Source: Mesorhizobium sophorae (GTDB lineage Bacteria > Pseudomonadota > Alphaproteobacteria > Rhizobiales > Rhizobiaceae). Taken from it: a stretch of DNA of 64,000 nucleotides. The stretch covers positions 434,001-498,000 of the forward strand of contig NZ_NNRI01000021.1 of assembly GCF_002270415.1 (NCBI RefSeq). Reading direction: 5' to 3'. Made by a program: the position numbers and the translations under genes. This document shows, piece by piece, positions 35,536 to 43,479 of this stretch; positions within the stretch are counted from its first letter, which is position 1; every line of letters begins with the position of its first letter. The notes beneath the pieces are model-generated. The model was not told the origin of the DNA. It searched no databases and worked only from the letters and a program-made list of their open reading frames with translations.

Positions 35536-35654
35536 TCTTCTCGTCTCCTAATTTTCGCCGGCCGATTGTCTTTTTATCGTCGTCCGGGAGCGGATTACCA
35601 GAAGCCAACGGAGGAAAGCGGCACTCACGTGCTTCGAGAAAGATGTGAGGTAAT

Positions 35655-35668
35655 GCAACATATGTTGC
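35655..35668. promoter_or_regulatory. Putative RpiR operator 4, perfect dyad
   Basis: GCAACATATGTTGC is a perfect 14-bp palindrome 30 bp before the RpiR start. The same motif, with two or three changes, precedes three other units of this block. This placement suggests negative autoregulation. Confidence 0.65.
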
Positions 35669-35698
35669 GCGTGCTGAAACGCTGCGCTACGTAGGGTT

Positions 35699-36658
35699 AT
35701 GGCTGACGGACCTCTATCAGAGCGATTGATCACCGGCTTCGACGCAATGTCGGAGCAGTTCCAATTGGCGGCGGGCTATATCATCGACCAACCACATGAC
35801 GTCGCGCTGCTGTCCATGCGTGATCAGGCGCGTCTTGCCGGAGTCCAGCCTGCCACCATGACGCGACTCGCCAAGTATCTTGGCCTCGACGGTTATGATG
35901 AGCTTCGTCAGATTTACGCCGAGGCCGTTCGCAGTGGCGATGTAGGGTTCGCCGGGAAGGCTGACGCGCAAGCGGTTGCTCAGAAGCGCAAAGGCGACCA
36001 TGGCTTTGCTCGCGAAATTCTTCGAGCGCAAGCGGCCCAGATTGTCCAACTTGCCGATTCGCCTCAACTCGATGCAATCGTATCAACCGCCCGCCGCCTT
36101 GCATCTGCCAAGCGTGTCTTTTGCATCGGGTTGAGGTCCAGCCACGCGATTGCTTGGCATCTGCACTACATCCTGTCGATGATCACAGACAAGTCGGTCA
36201 TGCTCGACGCGATCGGCGGGGCCGGTTCGGACGCGTTGGCCCATGCCACTCACAACGATGTGCTTTTCGCGACAAGTGTGCTTCCGTACACACGTGTCAC
36301 CGTTGAGATCGCGGAATATGCGCAACAGCATCTCATTCCGATAGTCGCCATCACCGACAGCGAGGTCGCGCCGCTCGCCCGAGTTGCCGACGATGTCGTT
36401 CTCGTCCAGACGAAAAGTTCCTCGTTCTTTCACACGATGACACCGGCCTTCGCGGTCGCTGAAGTGCTTGGGGCGTTGATCGCCGGACAGAGGGGGGATG
36501 CCGCGCGCGAGGCTCTACTCCGGTTCGATGGTCATCTTGCGGACTTCAACACACACTTGAAACAGAGAGCTTGGACGCAAAAAATCCGCTCATTGCCGTC
36601 AGCCTCTTCTAAAATAAAGAAAATAGCCGACGGCGGGCGCAGTCCGAATCAGGATTGA
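35699..36658 (+). CDS. MurR/RpiR-family transcriptional regulator
   Basis: The 319-residue regulator has an N-terminal RpiR helix-turn-helix (about residues 15-85, DQARLAGVQPATMTRLAKYL) and a SIS domain (about 130-270, VFCIGLRSSHAIAWHLHYIL, ATSVLPYTRVTVEIAEYA). SIS domains usually sense phosphosugars, but several RpiR proteins in alphaproteobacteria control amino acid or polyol catabolism. The perfect dyad just upstream and variants across the block suggest it controls all units from 22584 to 36658. Confidence 0.9.
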   Translation: MADGPLSERLITGFDAMSEQFQLAAGYIIDQPHDVALLSMRDQARLAGVQPATMTRLAKYLGLDGYDELRQIYAEAVRSGDVGFAGKADAQAVAQKRKGDHGFAREILRAQAAQIVQLADSPQLDAIVSTARRLASAKRVFCIGLRSSHAIAWHLHYILSMITDKSVMLDAIGGAGSDALAHATHNDVLFATSVLPYTRVTVEIAEYAQQHLIPIVAITDSEVAPLARVADDVVLVQTKSSSFFHTMTPAFAVAEVLGALIAGQRGDAAREALLRFDGHLADFNTHLKQRAWTQKIRSLPSASSKIKKIADGGRSPNQD

Positions 36659-37183
36659 TGTCCAAACCACCTGACGATTGGTAACTCGACTACAGCGGGC
36701 GCGTATGCTGCGATCCCCCTCTCCTGCTTGGTTTGTTCGAATGGCATCCTCCTCGCCGAGTTTGCCGCGCCGGCCACTGAAAACCATTTCTTTTTTGGTG
36801 ACGCCGCAGTGGCGGCCTTTTGCCTGTTAGGGTGACGGCGCCTGGCTGAGGCAGGCTGATGGCTGCGAGAGCCTCTGCTCGGTCGCTAGGAAACGACCTT
36901 GCGCGGACTTGCCCGCAAGCGGCTGCGCAAGTTCGCATCACGCCCCGGTCTCGATTTCGCCATCGCCATCGCCATCGGCGGATCGGCGAGGCCATCGGAA
37001 CGATGGCACAGACGCTCAACCAACTCATCTTTGCCGGCTTCACGCAAGATCCGGCCGAGCAACTGGCATCCGTGCTCACCGATATGCAATTCGACTCACG
37101 GCTCGATGATCGGCAGGTCGTGTTGATGGCTTTTCAAAAGCGCGTCTAAACGACGACAAGCGTTTGGTGCTTGTGGACGGAAC
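36659..37183. other. Gene-free or decayed region between the regulon and IS21 element B
   Basis: Several short frames overlap here on both strands (for example about 37001-37149, MAQTLNQLIFAGFTQDPAEQ), but none looks like a protein I can place. It contains the simple repeat CGCCATCGCCATCGCCATCGG at about 36958. The outer end of IS21 element B must lie within it. Confidence 0.4.
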
Positions 37184-37208
37184 AAAAAGGCGGCCTTTGC
37201 AGGCCGCC
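37184..37208 (-). terminator. Hairpin terminator of IS21 element B
   Basis: On the minus strand GGCGGCC-TGCAAA-GGCCGCC is followed by TTTTT, 20 bp after the last gene. This is a classical intrinsic terminator. Confidence 0.75.
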
Positions 37209-37228
37209 GAGTGTGGAGGATGTGTGCT

Positions 37229-37450
37229 TTAGAGCGAGGACGGGGCTTTTTCGATATCGCTGTGATCGGTCGGTGTTCGTTGCTGCTCCTGGATAAGTTC
37301 CTGGAGTTGGACGCCGTAGTGAGACCAGATGCTATCGGCGAGATCGTTGAGGAGCTCGAAGACAGCGAGCGCCTGTTCGGGTGTCCATTCGGGATTGATG
37401 AGGAAGTGGATACCACGACTGAGGCCGGACGGTTGAGGATCTGGTTTCAT
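37229..37450 (-). CDS. Small protein downstream of istB (element B)
   Basis: The 73-residue protein starts at the ATG overlapping the istB stop. Its core PSGLSRGIHFLINPEWTPEQ and AVFELLNDLADSIWSHYG matches the element A protein at 18401. Conservation across two diverged IS21 copies shows it is a genuine part of this IS type. Function unknown. Confidence 0.7.
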   Translation of the reverse strand: MKPDPQPSGLSRGIHFLINPEWTPEQALAVFELLNDLADSIWSHYGVQLQELIQEQQRTPTDHSDIEKAPSSL

Positions 37451-38220
37451 GCTGCGGGCACCTTTTCGCCGGAGGAGCGGCTGGTGCGTTTTTCGCGCTG
37501 TGCCTTTGATCGCTCGGCCGCTTCCTTGAAGCGGTAGGAATCGCCTTCGATGGAGATCACCTCGGATCGGTGCATGAGGCGGTCGACGAGGCTGACGACG
37601 CAGGCGGCATTGGGAAAGACCTCCGACCAATCAGCGAAGGGTCTGTTGGTGGTGATGATGGTTGAGCGTTTTTCGTAGCGCCGGCTGATGAGTTCGAACA
37701 GCAGGTCCGCATGACGGTTCGAGTAGGACAGATACCCGACCTCGTCGATCGCAAGAACGTCGGCGGCGGCGTAGTGGTGAAGGCGTCGGCGCAAGGCTGC
37801 GTCGCTGTCGAGGGCGGCGAGTTCGCCGAGCATCTCGCTGGCGGTTCGGAAGACGACGGTGTGACCGCAGATGAGCGCCTGGTGAGCGACATTGCGAGCA
37901 AGTGTCGATTTCCCGACGCCGTTGGGGCCGATAAAGACGATGTTGGCGGCATCGTTCATGAAGGACAGGGTCATCAGATCCTCGACGGCGGCGCGGTCGA
38001 TGCGGCGAGGCCAGTGCCAGTCATAATCGGACAGTTGCTTGAAGTGGCCGAGCCTGGCGGCACGCGTGCGTCGCCGCATCGAACGGTCGGAGCGCTCCTC
38101 TTCTTCCCATTGAAGGACGGCGGCCAGCCAGTCCGCGTCAGCGATTTCGTCCCAATGGGTGATCAGGCCATTGAGGCGCAACGCCTTGGCCCGGTTGAGC
38201 AGGATGTCGGGATTATTCAT
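37447..38220 (-). CDS. istB: IS21 helper ATPase IstB (element B)
   Basis: The 257-residue AAA+ ATPase has Walker A GPNGVGKST, Walker B VLAIDEVGYLSYSNRHADLL and SIITTNRPFADW-like sensor residues. The ATG at 38220 gives the same 8-nt overlap with istA as in element A. Confidence 0.92.
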   Translation of the reverse strand: MNNPDILLNRAKALRLNGLITHWDEIADADWLAAVLQWEEEERSDRSMRRRTRAARLGHFKQLSDYDWHWPRRIDRAAVEDLMTLSFMNDAANIVFIGPNGVGKSTLARNVAHQALICGHTVVFRTASEMLGELAALDSDAALRRRLHHYAAADVLAIDEVGYLSYSNRHADLLFELISRRYEKRSTIITTNRPFADWSEVFPNAACVVSLVDRLMHRSEVISIEGDSYRFKEAAERSKAQREKRTSRSSGEKVPAA

Positions 38221-39712
38221 CATCTTTGCCTCCAAGGGTCAGTTGGTCGTAGCTGTCGAGGCGATGCGGCCGTACCGTCGTATCCTTGCGCCGCACGTGT
38301 TCGGGCAGGCTCGTTTCGACCGGCGGCGGAGCACCGCGGGCGACCCGGCGGCGTTCCAGTACGTCGCGAACCGACCTCGAATGGGAGGCGCCGGCATGCA
38401 AAGCTTCCTCGACGGCGGCCTGCAGTTCCTGCGCGCCGTACAGGTCAAGCAGTTTCAGCAACGCGTTTGTGATCGCACCGATATTGGAGCCACGCTCGGC
38501 GGCCCGGATCATCAGGGTCTGGCAGGCCGGCACGGCGCGGGTCAGGCTGTTGAGGCCGCGATGCTGGCGCGCCTCGCGCTTGATTGCGACGAGTGCCTTG
38601 AGGTGCTGAGGGTCCTCGATCTGCTGGTCGCGATCATAGCTGCGACGGTGACTGGCGATCATCTTTGCGCCGTCGAAGACGCGGACCAGGCCGAGATCGG
38701 CGCGCACGCTGAGCGTGCGCCGGACATGAGCATGCGGTACCGAGTAATCGTTGAGGTCGAAGCGCACATAGGGCGTTTTGCCAACCTTGGCGGCGACCTG
38801 CTCCTCGACGGGGTATGGGTTGGCGGGCAGCGGCAGAAGCAGTGGCTGCTCTTGCGCAAACGCCTGGCGGACCGTCATCGTCCGGTCCTCGGGGCATGGC
38901 CGGTCGGCTGCCTGGTTGCGGCACCACTGTTCGGCCTGGGCGTTCAGATCGTCGAGATCGGTGAACTTGCGGGCGATGAAGAATGCTTCCCTTATATGCC
39001 GTATGGCGCGCTCGACGCGGCCTTTTTCGTTGCCCCGGGCAACCGCGACAGGACGTGGCTCGAACCGATAGAAGCCGGCGAAGGCAAGCAGCGTCGGATG
39101 GAAGCGGATCGCATCGCCCTGGCGCTCGAGCACCGCACTCTTGAGATTGTCGTAGAGCAGGACCCTGGGCAGCCCGCACCATGTGTTGAACGCGCCGACG
39201 TGACCGCGCAGGAAGTTTTCCATGCGCGCGTCGAGGAAGAAGCGCAGGTAGATGTCGCGTGAGTAAGAAAGCACCATCACGAACGCCATGAGCGGCCGGC
39301 GGGCGTTGCCGATCTCGATGTGACCGAAGTGGGCCCAGTCGACCTGTCCCTGCTCGCCCGGCAATGTGCGCAGCCGCAGGAACGCCTCGGCCGGCTTGCG
39401 GGGACGGTGCAGGGCGACCAGGTGCCGAAAGTGCGTCGGCAAGCCCCGGTAGCCGCGCTCGCGCACCATCGCATAAAGGCGGCTGGCGGTCAGCGAGGGG
39501 AACTTTTCCAGCGTCTGCTCAATGAATGGAAGATACGGGTCAATGATTGAGGCTCTCTGCAGCGGCTTGTGCCGGGGCAATCCCGCCTGGGCCAGAACGC
39601 GATGCACCGTCGTGTGATGGACATGCAATTGCCTGGCGATGGTGCCGCAGCGCCACTTCTCGGCGTGATACAGGCGCAGGATCTGCGCTTCCAGTTCGGG
39701 GCTGATGGTCAT
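38213..39712 (-). CDS. istA: IS21 transposase IstA (element B)
   Basis: The 499-residue transposase has the same length as the IstA of element A and the same HTH (CGTIARQLHVHHTTVHRVLA), DDE core (GQVDWAHFGH, VLLYDNLKSAV, GRVERAIRHIREAFF) and C-terminal region. The start overlaps the Cys-rich protein stop by ATGA. It appears intact. The long opposite-strand frame at about 38159-39262 is a codon-bias mirror. Confidence 0.92.
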   Translation of the reverse strand: MTISPELEAQILRLYHAEKWRCGTIARQLHVHHTTVHRVLAQAGLPRHKPLQRASIIDPYLPFIEQTLEKFPSLTASRLYAMVRERGYRGLPTHFRHLVALHRPRKPAEAFLRLRTLPGEQGQVDWAHFGHIEIGNARRPLMAFVMVLSYSRDIYLRFFLDARMENFLRGHVGAFNTWCGLPRVLLYDNLKSAVLERQGDAIRFHPTLLAFAGFYRFEPRPVAVARGNEKGRVERAIRHIREAFFIARKFTDLDDLNAQAEQWCRNQAADRPCPEDRTMTVRQAFAQEQPLLLPLPANPYPVEEQVAAKVGKTPYVRFDLNDYSVPHAHVRRTLSVRADLGLVRVFDGAKMIASHRRSYDRDQQIEDPQHLKALVAIKREARQHRGLNSLTRAVPACQTLMIRAAERGSNIGAITNALLKLLDLYGAQELQAAVEEALHAGASHSRSVRDVLERRRVARGAPPPVETSLPEHVRRKDTTVRPHRLDSYDQLTLGGKDDE

Positions 39713-40164
39713 GATACGGGCTCTCCGTCTGCGTAGTCAGCTTCACGGGCATAACGAGGCCCCCGGCGACGCACGAAGCCGGTGCGAACGAACGGCGACA
39801 GTCGACAGTCGCAGCGCCGACAGCACGGCGTGGGCATGACCGATGTCGTCGCCCGCCCGGCGACGTCAGCAAAAGCAGCGACGACATCGTTCGAGGGACT
39901 GACCAGTAGTGAACCGGCAGGAGATGCAGGTGGAGAATGATGCGTCACTTTATTGTGCCGAGCCCGATATCGTCGGGCCCGGACCGCATGAGCCAGGCGT
40001 CCCCGGCGGCTGCGCTGATAACGTCGCCCCGCCTCGCGCACACTCTCGCGGCGGGCAGCACGGGCGCAGTCCTGGCCGCAGTAGCGCTGTCCCCGGTCGC
40101 AGCTGCGGCAGATCGTTACCTGCGAACGGCAGCGGCCGCACAGAAAGAAGCGGCCCGTGAGCAT
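39709..40164 (-). CDS. IS21-associated Cys-rich (zinc-finger-like) protein (element B)
   Basis: The 151-residue protein reads MLTGRFFLCGRCRSQVTICR then CDRGQRYCGQDC, with the six cysteines spaced exactly as in element A. A basic RRGRLAHAVRARRYRAR segment and PCCRRCDCRLSPF follow. The ATG at 40164 corresponds to the start in element A. It is coupled to istA by a 4-nt overlap. Confidence 0.75.
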   Translation of the reverse strand: MLTGRFFLCGRCRSQVTICRSCDRGQRYCGQDCARAARRESVREAGRRYQRSRRGRLAHAVRARRYRARHNKVTHHSPPASPAGSLLVSPSNDVVAAFADVAGRATTSVMPTPCCRRCDCRLSPFVRTGFVRRRGPRYAREADYADGEPVS

Positions 40165-40447
40165 CCGCGACGATCCTTTCGGAGCGCCGCTGGGAGTTCG
40201 GGGAAAAGGTCGACGGAATGCGCTGACAATGCGATAATGCAGTCGCGCACCGTCAGTGGAGCGTGACACCGAGCCCGGACTTGCCAGTTGAGATCGGTGT
40301 TACGCCGGATTGTTTCTGCGGCGCTGATTACCCGCAGATCTACCACAAGGCACGCGCATGGCGGGGTACGTCGAAAGCCGCCTCAGGGCGGCTGGAGACG
40401 TGCCCCGCGTCTATCCCTTCAACCTCCCATGATCAGCACCGCGCCGC

Positions 40448-40501
40448 AAAGGCGGCCGCCCGCTACAGCGCTAGTTGAAGAGCGCGCGGGCGGCCGCCTT
40501 T
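40448..40501. repeat. Perfect 16-bp hairpin
   Basis: AAAGGCGGCCGCCCGC (40448-40463) pairs with GCGGGCGGCCGCCTTT (40486-40501). It lies about 280 bp before the Cys-rich gene of IS21 element B. Its 3' arm overlaps the 71-bp repeat. The stretch 40165-40690 has no recognisable gene; a second small hairpin GCCGCC-TCAG-GGCGGC lies near 40380. Confidence 0.6.
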
Positions 40502-40561
40502 GCTCTTCCAGCGCTTCAGATCTTGTCGTCGTTTATCAGCGGGTTTCGACCGTCTTCGACA
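40491..40561 (+). repeat. 71-bp repeat, copy 2
   Basis: This is the same as 18844-18914 in sequence and orientation. Here it follows the hairpin and ends where CACGTTCGCCCGAAG begins. Confidence 0.7.
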
Positions 40562-40633
40562 CACGTTCGCCCGAAGAAGGCGTTGGGTACTCCACCAGGA
40601 AAGTAGAGGTCCTCATACGGATCGTAGTCAGCA

Positions 40634-40938
40634 AGGATCTGTTGCACAGCGCTGTGGCAAGGAGCCTTCGATCATTTTCGGAGGGTTGCAATGTTTAAAG
40701 GCCGTCAGTTCGACCAGTCCGTGATCCTGCTTTGCGTGCGCTGGTACCTGGCCTACAACTGGCCTACAATTTGAGCCTGCGTGAATCTTGAGGAGATGAT
40801 GGCTGAGCGCGGCATCAGGGTCGATCACACGACCATCCACCGCTGGACCGTTCGTTTCTCGCCCTTGTTACTCGAGCGCTTCAACCAGCGCAAGCGTAGC
40901 GTGGCCGGCAAATGGTATGTCGACGAGACTCTGAGTAA
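40634..40938 (+). pseudogene. IS6-family element 5' remnant
   Basis: The IS26-like end GGATCTGTTGCACAG is at 40634. It is followed by a transposase start at 40691: MFKGRQFDQSVILLCVRWYL, then after a frameshift LEEMMAERGIRVDHTTIHRW and GKWYVDET. An 11-bp duplication (CTGGCCTACAA twice, about 40747-40768) breaks the frame, and the gene stops abruptly at about 40938 against the IS110 element. It belongs to a different IS6 subgroup from the element at 2920. Confidence 0.8.
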
Positions 40939-40995
40939 TTGATCGTCAGCGCTCTCTGGCGGCTACTATGGCCGCGTTGAAAAAAGGAGAGGGGA

Positions 40996-41664
40996 ATGGA
41001 ACAGCTTTTTGTTGGTCTGGACGTGTCAAAGGACGAGACGGCGATTTGTGTTCGAACGCAATGCGGGATCATCAAGGCAGCGTTCAAGAAGCCGACCGAC
41101 CCTGACGTCATTTATCGTGCCTTGATTTGTGAACGGCAGTATATCCGCTGCGTCGTTCTGGAGACCGGCCGGATGGCGAACTGGCTTTACAACGAGCTCA
41201 GCCAGCGCGGCTTACCGGTGGTCTGCATCGATGCACGTCAGGCGCATGCCGTGCTCAGCCAGATGCACAATAAAACCGATGAGAATGATGCCGCCATGCT
41301 GGCGGAACTTGCTCGCACAGGATTCTACAAACGCATCGAAGTCAAAGGCCGTGTTGCCCAGGAACGCAGAGCCTTGCTGCGGGCGCGCGAGGTTGCGATC
41401 AAGTCCCGGATGAATTTGGAGAACACGATCCGAGGCCTGCTGGCCAGCTTCGGCATCCGTCTTCCCAAACACCTGAAGACGGCGCTCGACGATCGGCGCA
41501 TCAAGCGCCGAGTCCGGCCGATGCTCGGCTTCAAATCGACGGCCACCGCCTCCGCCATCCTTTCCGGCATCGAAATGATTCATATGATGCGCAAGCGACC
41601 GGCGAGGTATGCCTTCAATCCGAATCCGTCCCTAGCCGAGCAATTCGAAATCCTCGCCGCCTGA
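40996..41664 (+). pseudogene. IS110-family transposase, internally deleted
   Basis: The 222-residue frame begins MEQLFVGLDVSKDETAICVR with the DEDD-type first Asp and continues through DENDAAMLAELARTG. It then jumps from DDRRIKRRVRPML to the extreme C-terminus (PNPSLAEQFEILAA). Complete IS110 transposases of this type are about 340 residues, so the Tnp20 domain with the catalytic serine is deleted in frame. AGGAGAGGGGA precedes the ATG. Confidence 0.78.
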
Positions 41665-41709
41665 TTGACACCGCATCAGGCCTCTCTGCACCCTCTATTC
41701 ACCCGTTGC

Positions 41710-41950
41710 AACAAAACCCTCGCGCCCGCTATGCCCGGAATGGGCACCTATCTTGTTGGCATCCTGAAGGACACACCAATGCTCTCGGTCATAGGTGTTG
41801 CAGAACTAATGCATGCGGCGAGCGCAATGGGCTCCGAAAACTACCACTACCTCGAGCCATTCACGCTTGTGGGACTGATCTTCCTGTTGATCTCGCTTCC
41901 GACGGCCGGACTGCTCCGGCTGTTCGAACGCCGGCTGCGGCTGGCACTAG
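41710..41950 (+). pseudogene. Amino acid ABC transporter permease, C-terminal fragment
   Basis: The frame APAMPGMGTYLVGILKDTPM...LSVIGVAELMHAASAMGSEN...LLRLFERRLRLAL is the C-terminus of a GlnP/HisM/EhuD-type permease. The 5' part is cut by the IS110 remnant. The gene is split at CTAG (41947-41950); its last codons continue after the IS cluster at 46544 (GLQ, stop TGA at 46552-46554). Sequence from 46555 to 46837 holds no recognisable gene. Confidence 0.8.
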
Positions 41951-43475
41951 TCTTACTGAGTCAGAAAGTCGCGGATGCGGGGGATTCGCGCTGGTCGCGG
42001 ATTTGTTAGCGTGCTGATTCGTGATCAGGGAAGCGCGCCATGCCCGACTGGACAGCCGAGAGTGAAGCCGAATTTGACGCCTATGTCGATGCTTTGATCG
42101 GGGTGATCGGCCACGCCGACCGGGCTGAGCCGCTGAAGGATTATTGCCTCGGACTTCTGATGCCGATGGAACGCAAGAGCGTGGAGCCGTTGGCGGCCGT
42201 CACGGCGCCGTCGCGGGTGGCGGCCAAGCATCAGTCTCTGCTGCATTTCGTGGGACAGGCGCCGTGGTCGGACGCGGCCTTGCTGGCACGGGTTCGCGAC
42301 TGGGTTCTTCCACAGATCGAGCAGCGCGGACCGATCCGGGCGTGGATCGTCGACGACACGGGCTTTCCCAAGAAGGGCAAGCACTCGGTGGGCGTAGCGC
42401 GCCAGTATTGCGGCCAGTTGGGCAAGCAGGACAATTGTCAGATTGCGGTTAGCCTATCGATCGCCAATGATGCAGCCTCGCTTCCGATCGCCTACCAATT
42501 ATATCTCCCGCACATCTGGGCGGAGAATCCGGAACAACGCAAGAAGGCCAAGATTCCGGCAGAGATCACGTTCCAGACCAAGCCGCAGATCGCGCTCGAG
42601 CAGATCAAGACGGCCAAGGCCGATGGCGTCGCGCCCGGCGTGGTTCTGGCCGACGCCGGATATGGCGCCGACGGCGGTTTCCGCGCCGGCCTGTCCGAGC
42701 TCGATCTGACCTATGTGGTGGGCGTTCAGCCCACGCTCAGCGTCTGGCGTCCAGGCGAGAGCCCCCTGCCGCCCAAGCCTTGGAGCGGAAGAGGCCGGCC
42801 GCCGTCCCGGGTCGGCCGAACCGACAATCACAAGCCGGTCTCGGCCAAGGCCCTGGCCGAGGAGTTCGACGCCGAGGCTTGGCGCACGATCGCCTGGCGT
42901 GAAGGAACCAACACCGAGCTCAAGTCCCGCTTCGCCGCCGTGCGCTTGCGGCCGGCATCCAGGGACTACAATCGGCCCGAGGCTCACGCCGAAGAGTGGC
43001 TCCTGATCGAGTGGCCTGAAGGCGAGGTCGAGCCGAGCAAATATTGGCTCTCCACCTTGCCGGCCGGCGCTACAATCACCCAGCTGGTCGACGCCGCCAA
43101 GCTGCGTTGGCGGATCGAGCGAGACTATCAGGAGCTCAAGCAGGAGCTGGGACTGGGCCACTACGAAGGCCGAGGTTGGCGGGGCTTCCACCACCACGCC
43201 AGTCTCTGTATCGCCGCCTATGGCTTCCTGATCTCTCTGAGGGAGACGATTCCCCCCTCAGCTCCGGCTCGCGCCCAGAGCCGCCAAACATCTGGTCTTC
43301 CCGACGGTTATCGACCCCGCGGATCCTCCGATCCGACCAGAGCGGCACGTCCCGACCTCGATCCCCACCATCCGGCGACGCCTGACCGTGGCCCTGGCCA
43401 ACCGCCTGCAACGATGTCCATGCTGCACAAGGGCCATGGAAAGTCCGCGTCAGGCCAATTTATGACGCAGTAAGA
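41951..43475. mobile_element. IS701-family element, copy A (1525 bp)
   Basis: The ends are TCTTACTGAGTCA (41951) and TGACGCAGTAAGA (43475), imperfect inverted repeats. Both flanks are CTAG (41947-41950 and 43476-43479). It carries one transposase gene. Copy B is inverted at 45015-46539 and has the same length. Confidence 0.88.
42040..43473 (+). CDS. IS701-family transposase (copy A)
   Basis: The 477-residue DDE transposase has WIVDDTGFPKKGKHSVGVAR with catalytic Asp residues, VVLADAGYGADGGFR (second Asp) and LRWRIERDYQELKQELGLGH (Glu). The C-terminal about 75 residues (after LRETIPP) are Pro/Arg-rich and may be out of the ancestral frame, but the catalytic part is whole. The protein is the same as in copy B. 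Confidence 0.9.
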   Translation: MPDWTAESEAEFDAYVDALIGVIGHADRAEPLKDYCLGLLMPMERKSVEPLAAVTAPSRVAAKHQSLLHFVGQAPWSDAALLARVRDWVLPQIEQRGPIRAWIVDDTGFPKKGKHSVGVARQYCGQLGKQDNCQIAVSLSIANDAASLPIAYQLYLPHIWAENPEQRKKAKIPAEITFQTKPQIALEQIKTAKADGVAPGVVLADAGYGADGGFRAGLSELDLTYVVGVQPTLSVWRPGESPLPPKPWSGRGRPPSRVGRTDNHKPVSAKALAEEFDAEAWRTIAWREGTNTELKSRFAAVRLRPASRDYNRPEAHAEEWLLIEWPEGEVEPSKYWLSTLPAGATITQLVDAAKLRWRIERDYQELKQELGLGHYEGRGWRGFHHHASLCIAAYGFLISLRETIPPSAPARAQSRQTSGLPDGYRPRGSSDPTRAARPDLDPHHPATPDRGPGQPPATMSMLHKGHGKSASGQFMTQ

Positions 43476-43479
43476 CTAG

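Larger units (their letters stand above)
37184..40300. mobile_element. IS21-family element B, four-gene type (ends approximate)
   Basis: On the minus strand the order is Cys-rich protein, istA, istB, small protein and terminator, as in element A. The proteins are similar but not the same (IstA N-terminus MTISPELEAQILRLYHAEKW against MTISAEKEAMILRLYHVERW), so these are two related elements rather than one recent duplication. Terminal repeats were not identified. Confidence 0.75.

Noticed and set aside
36859..37149. Possible small gene MAQTLNQLIFAGFTQDPAEQ before IS21 element B
   Set aside because: There is no convincing start region, family or conservation inside the window; overlapping frames on both strands look equally random.
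42499..43197. Antisense frames over the IS701 transposases (also 45293-45991)
   Set aside because: They are shadows of an assigned transposase with low-complexity translation.
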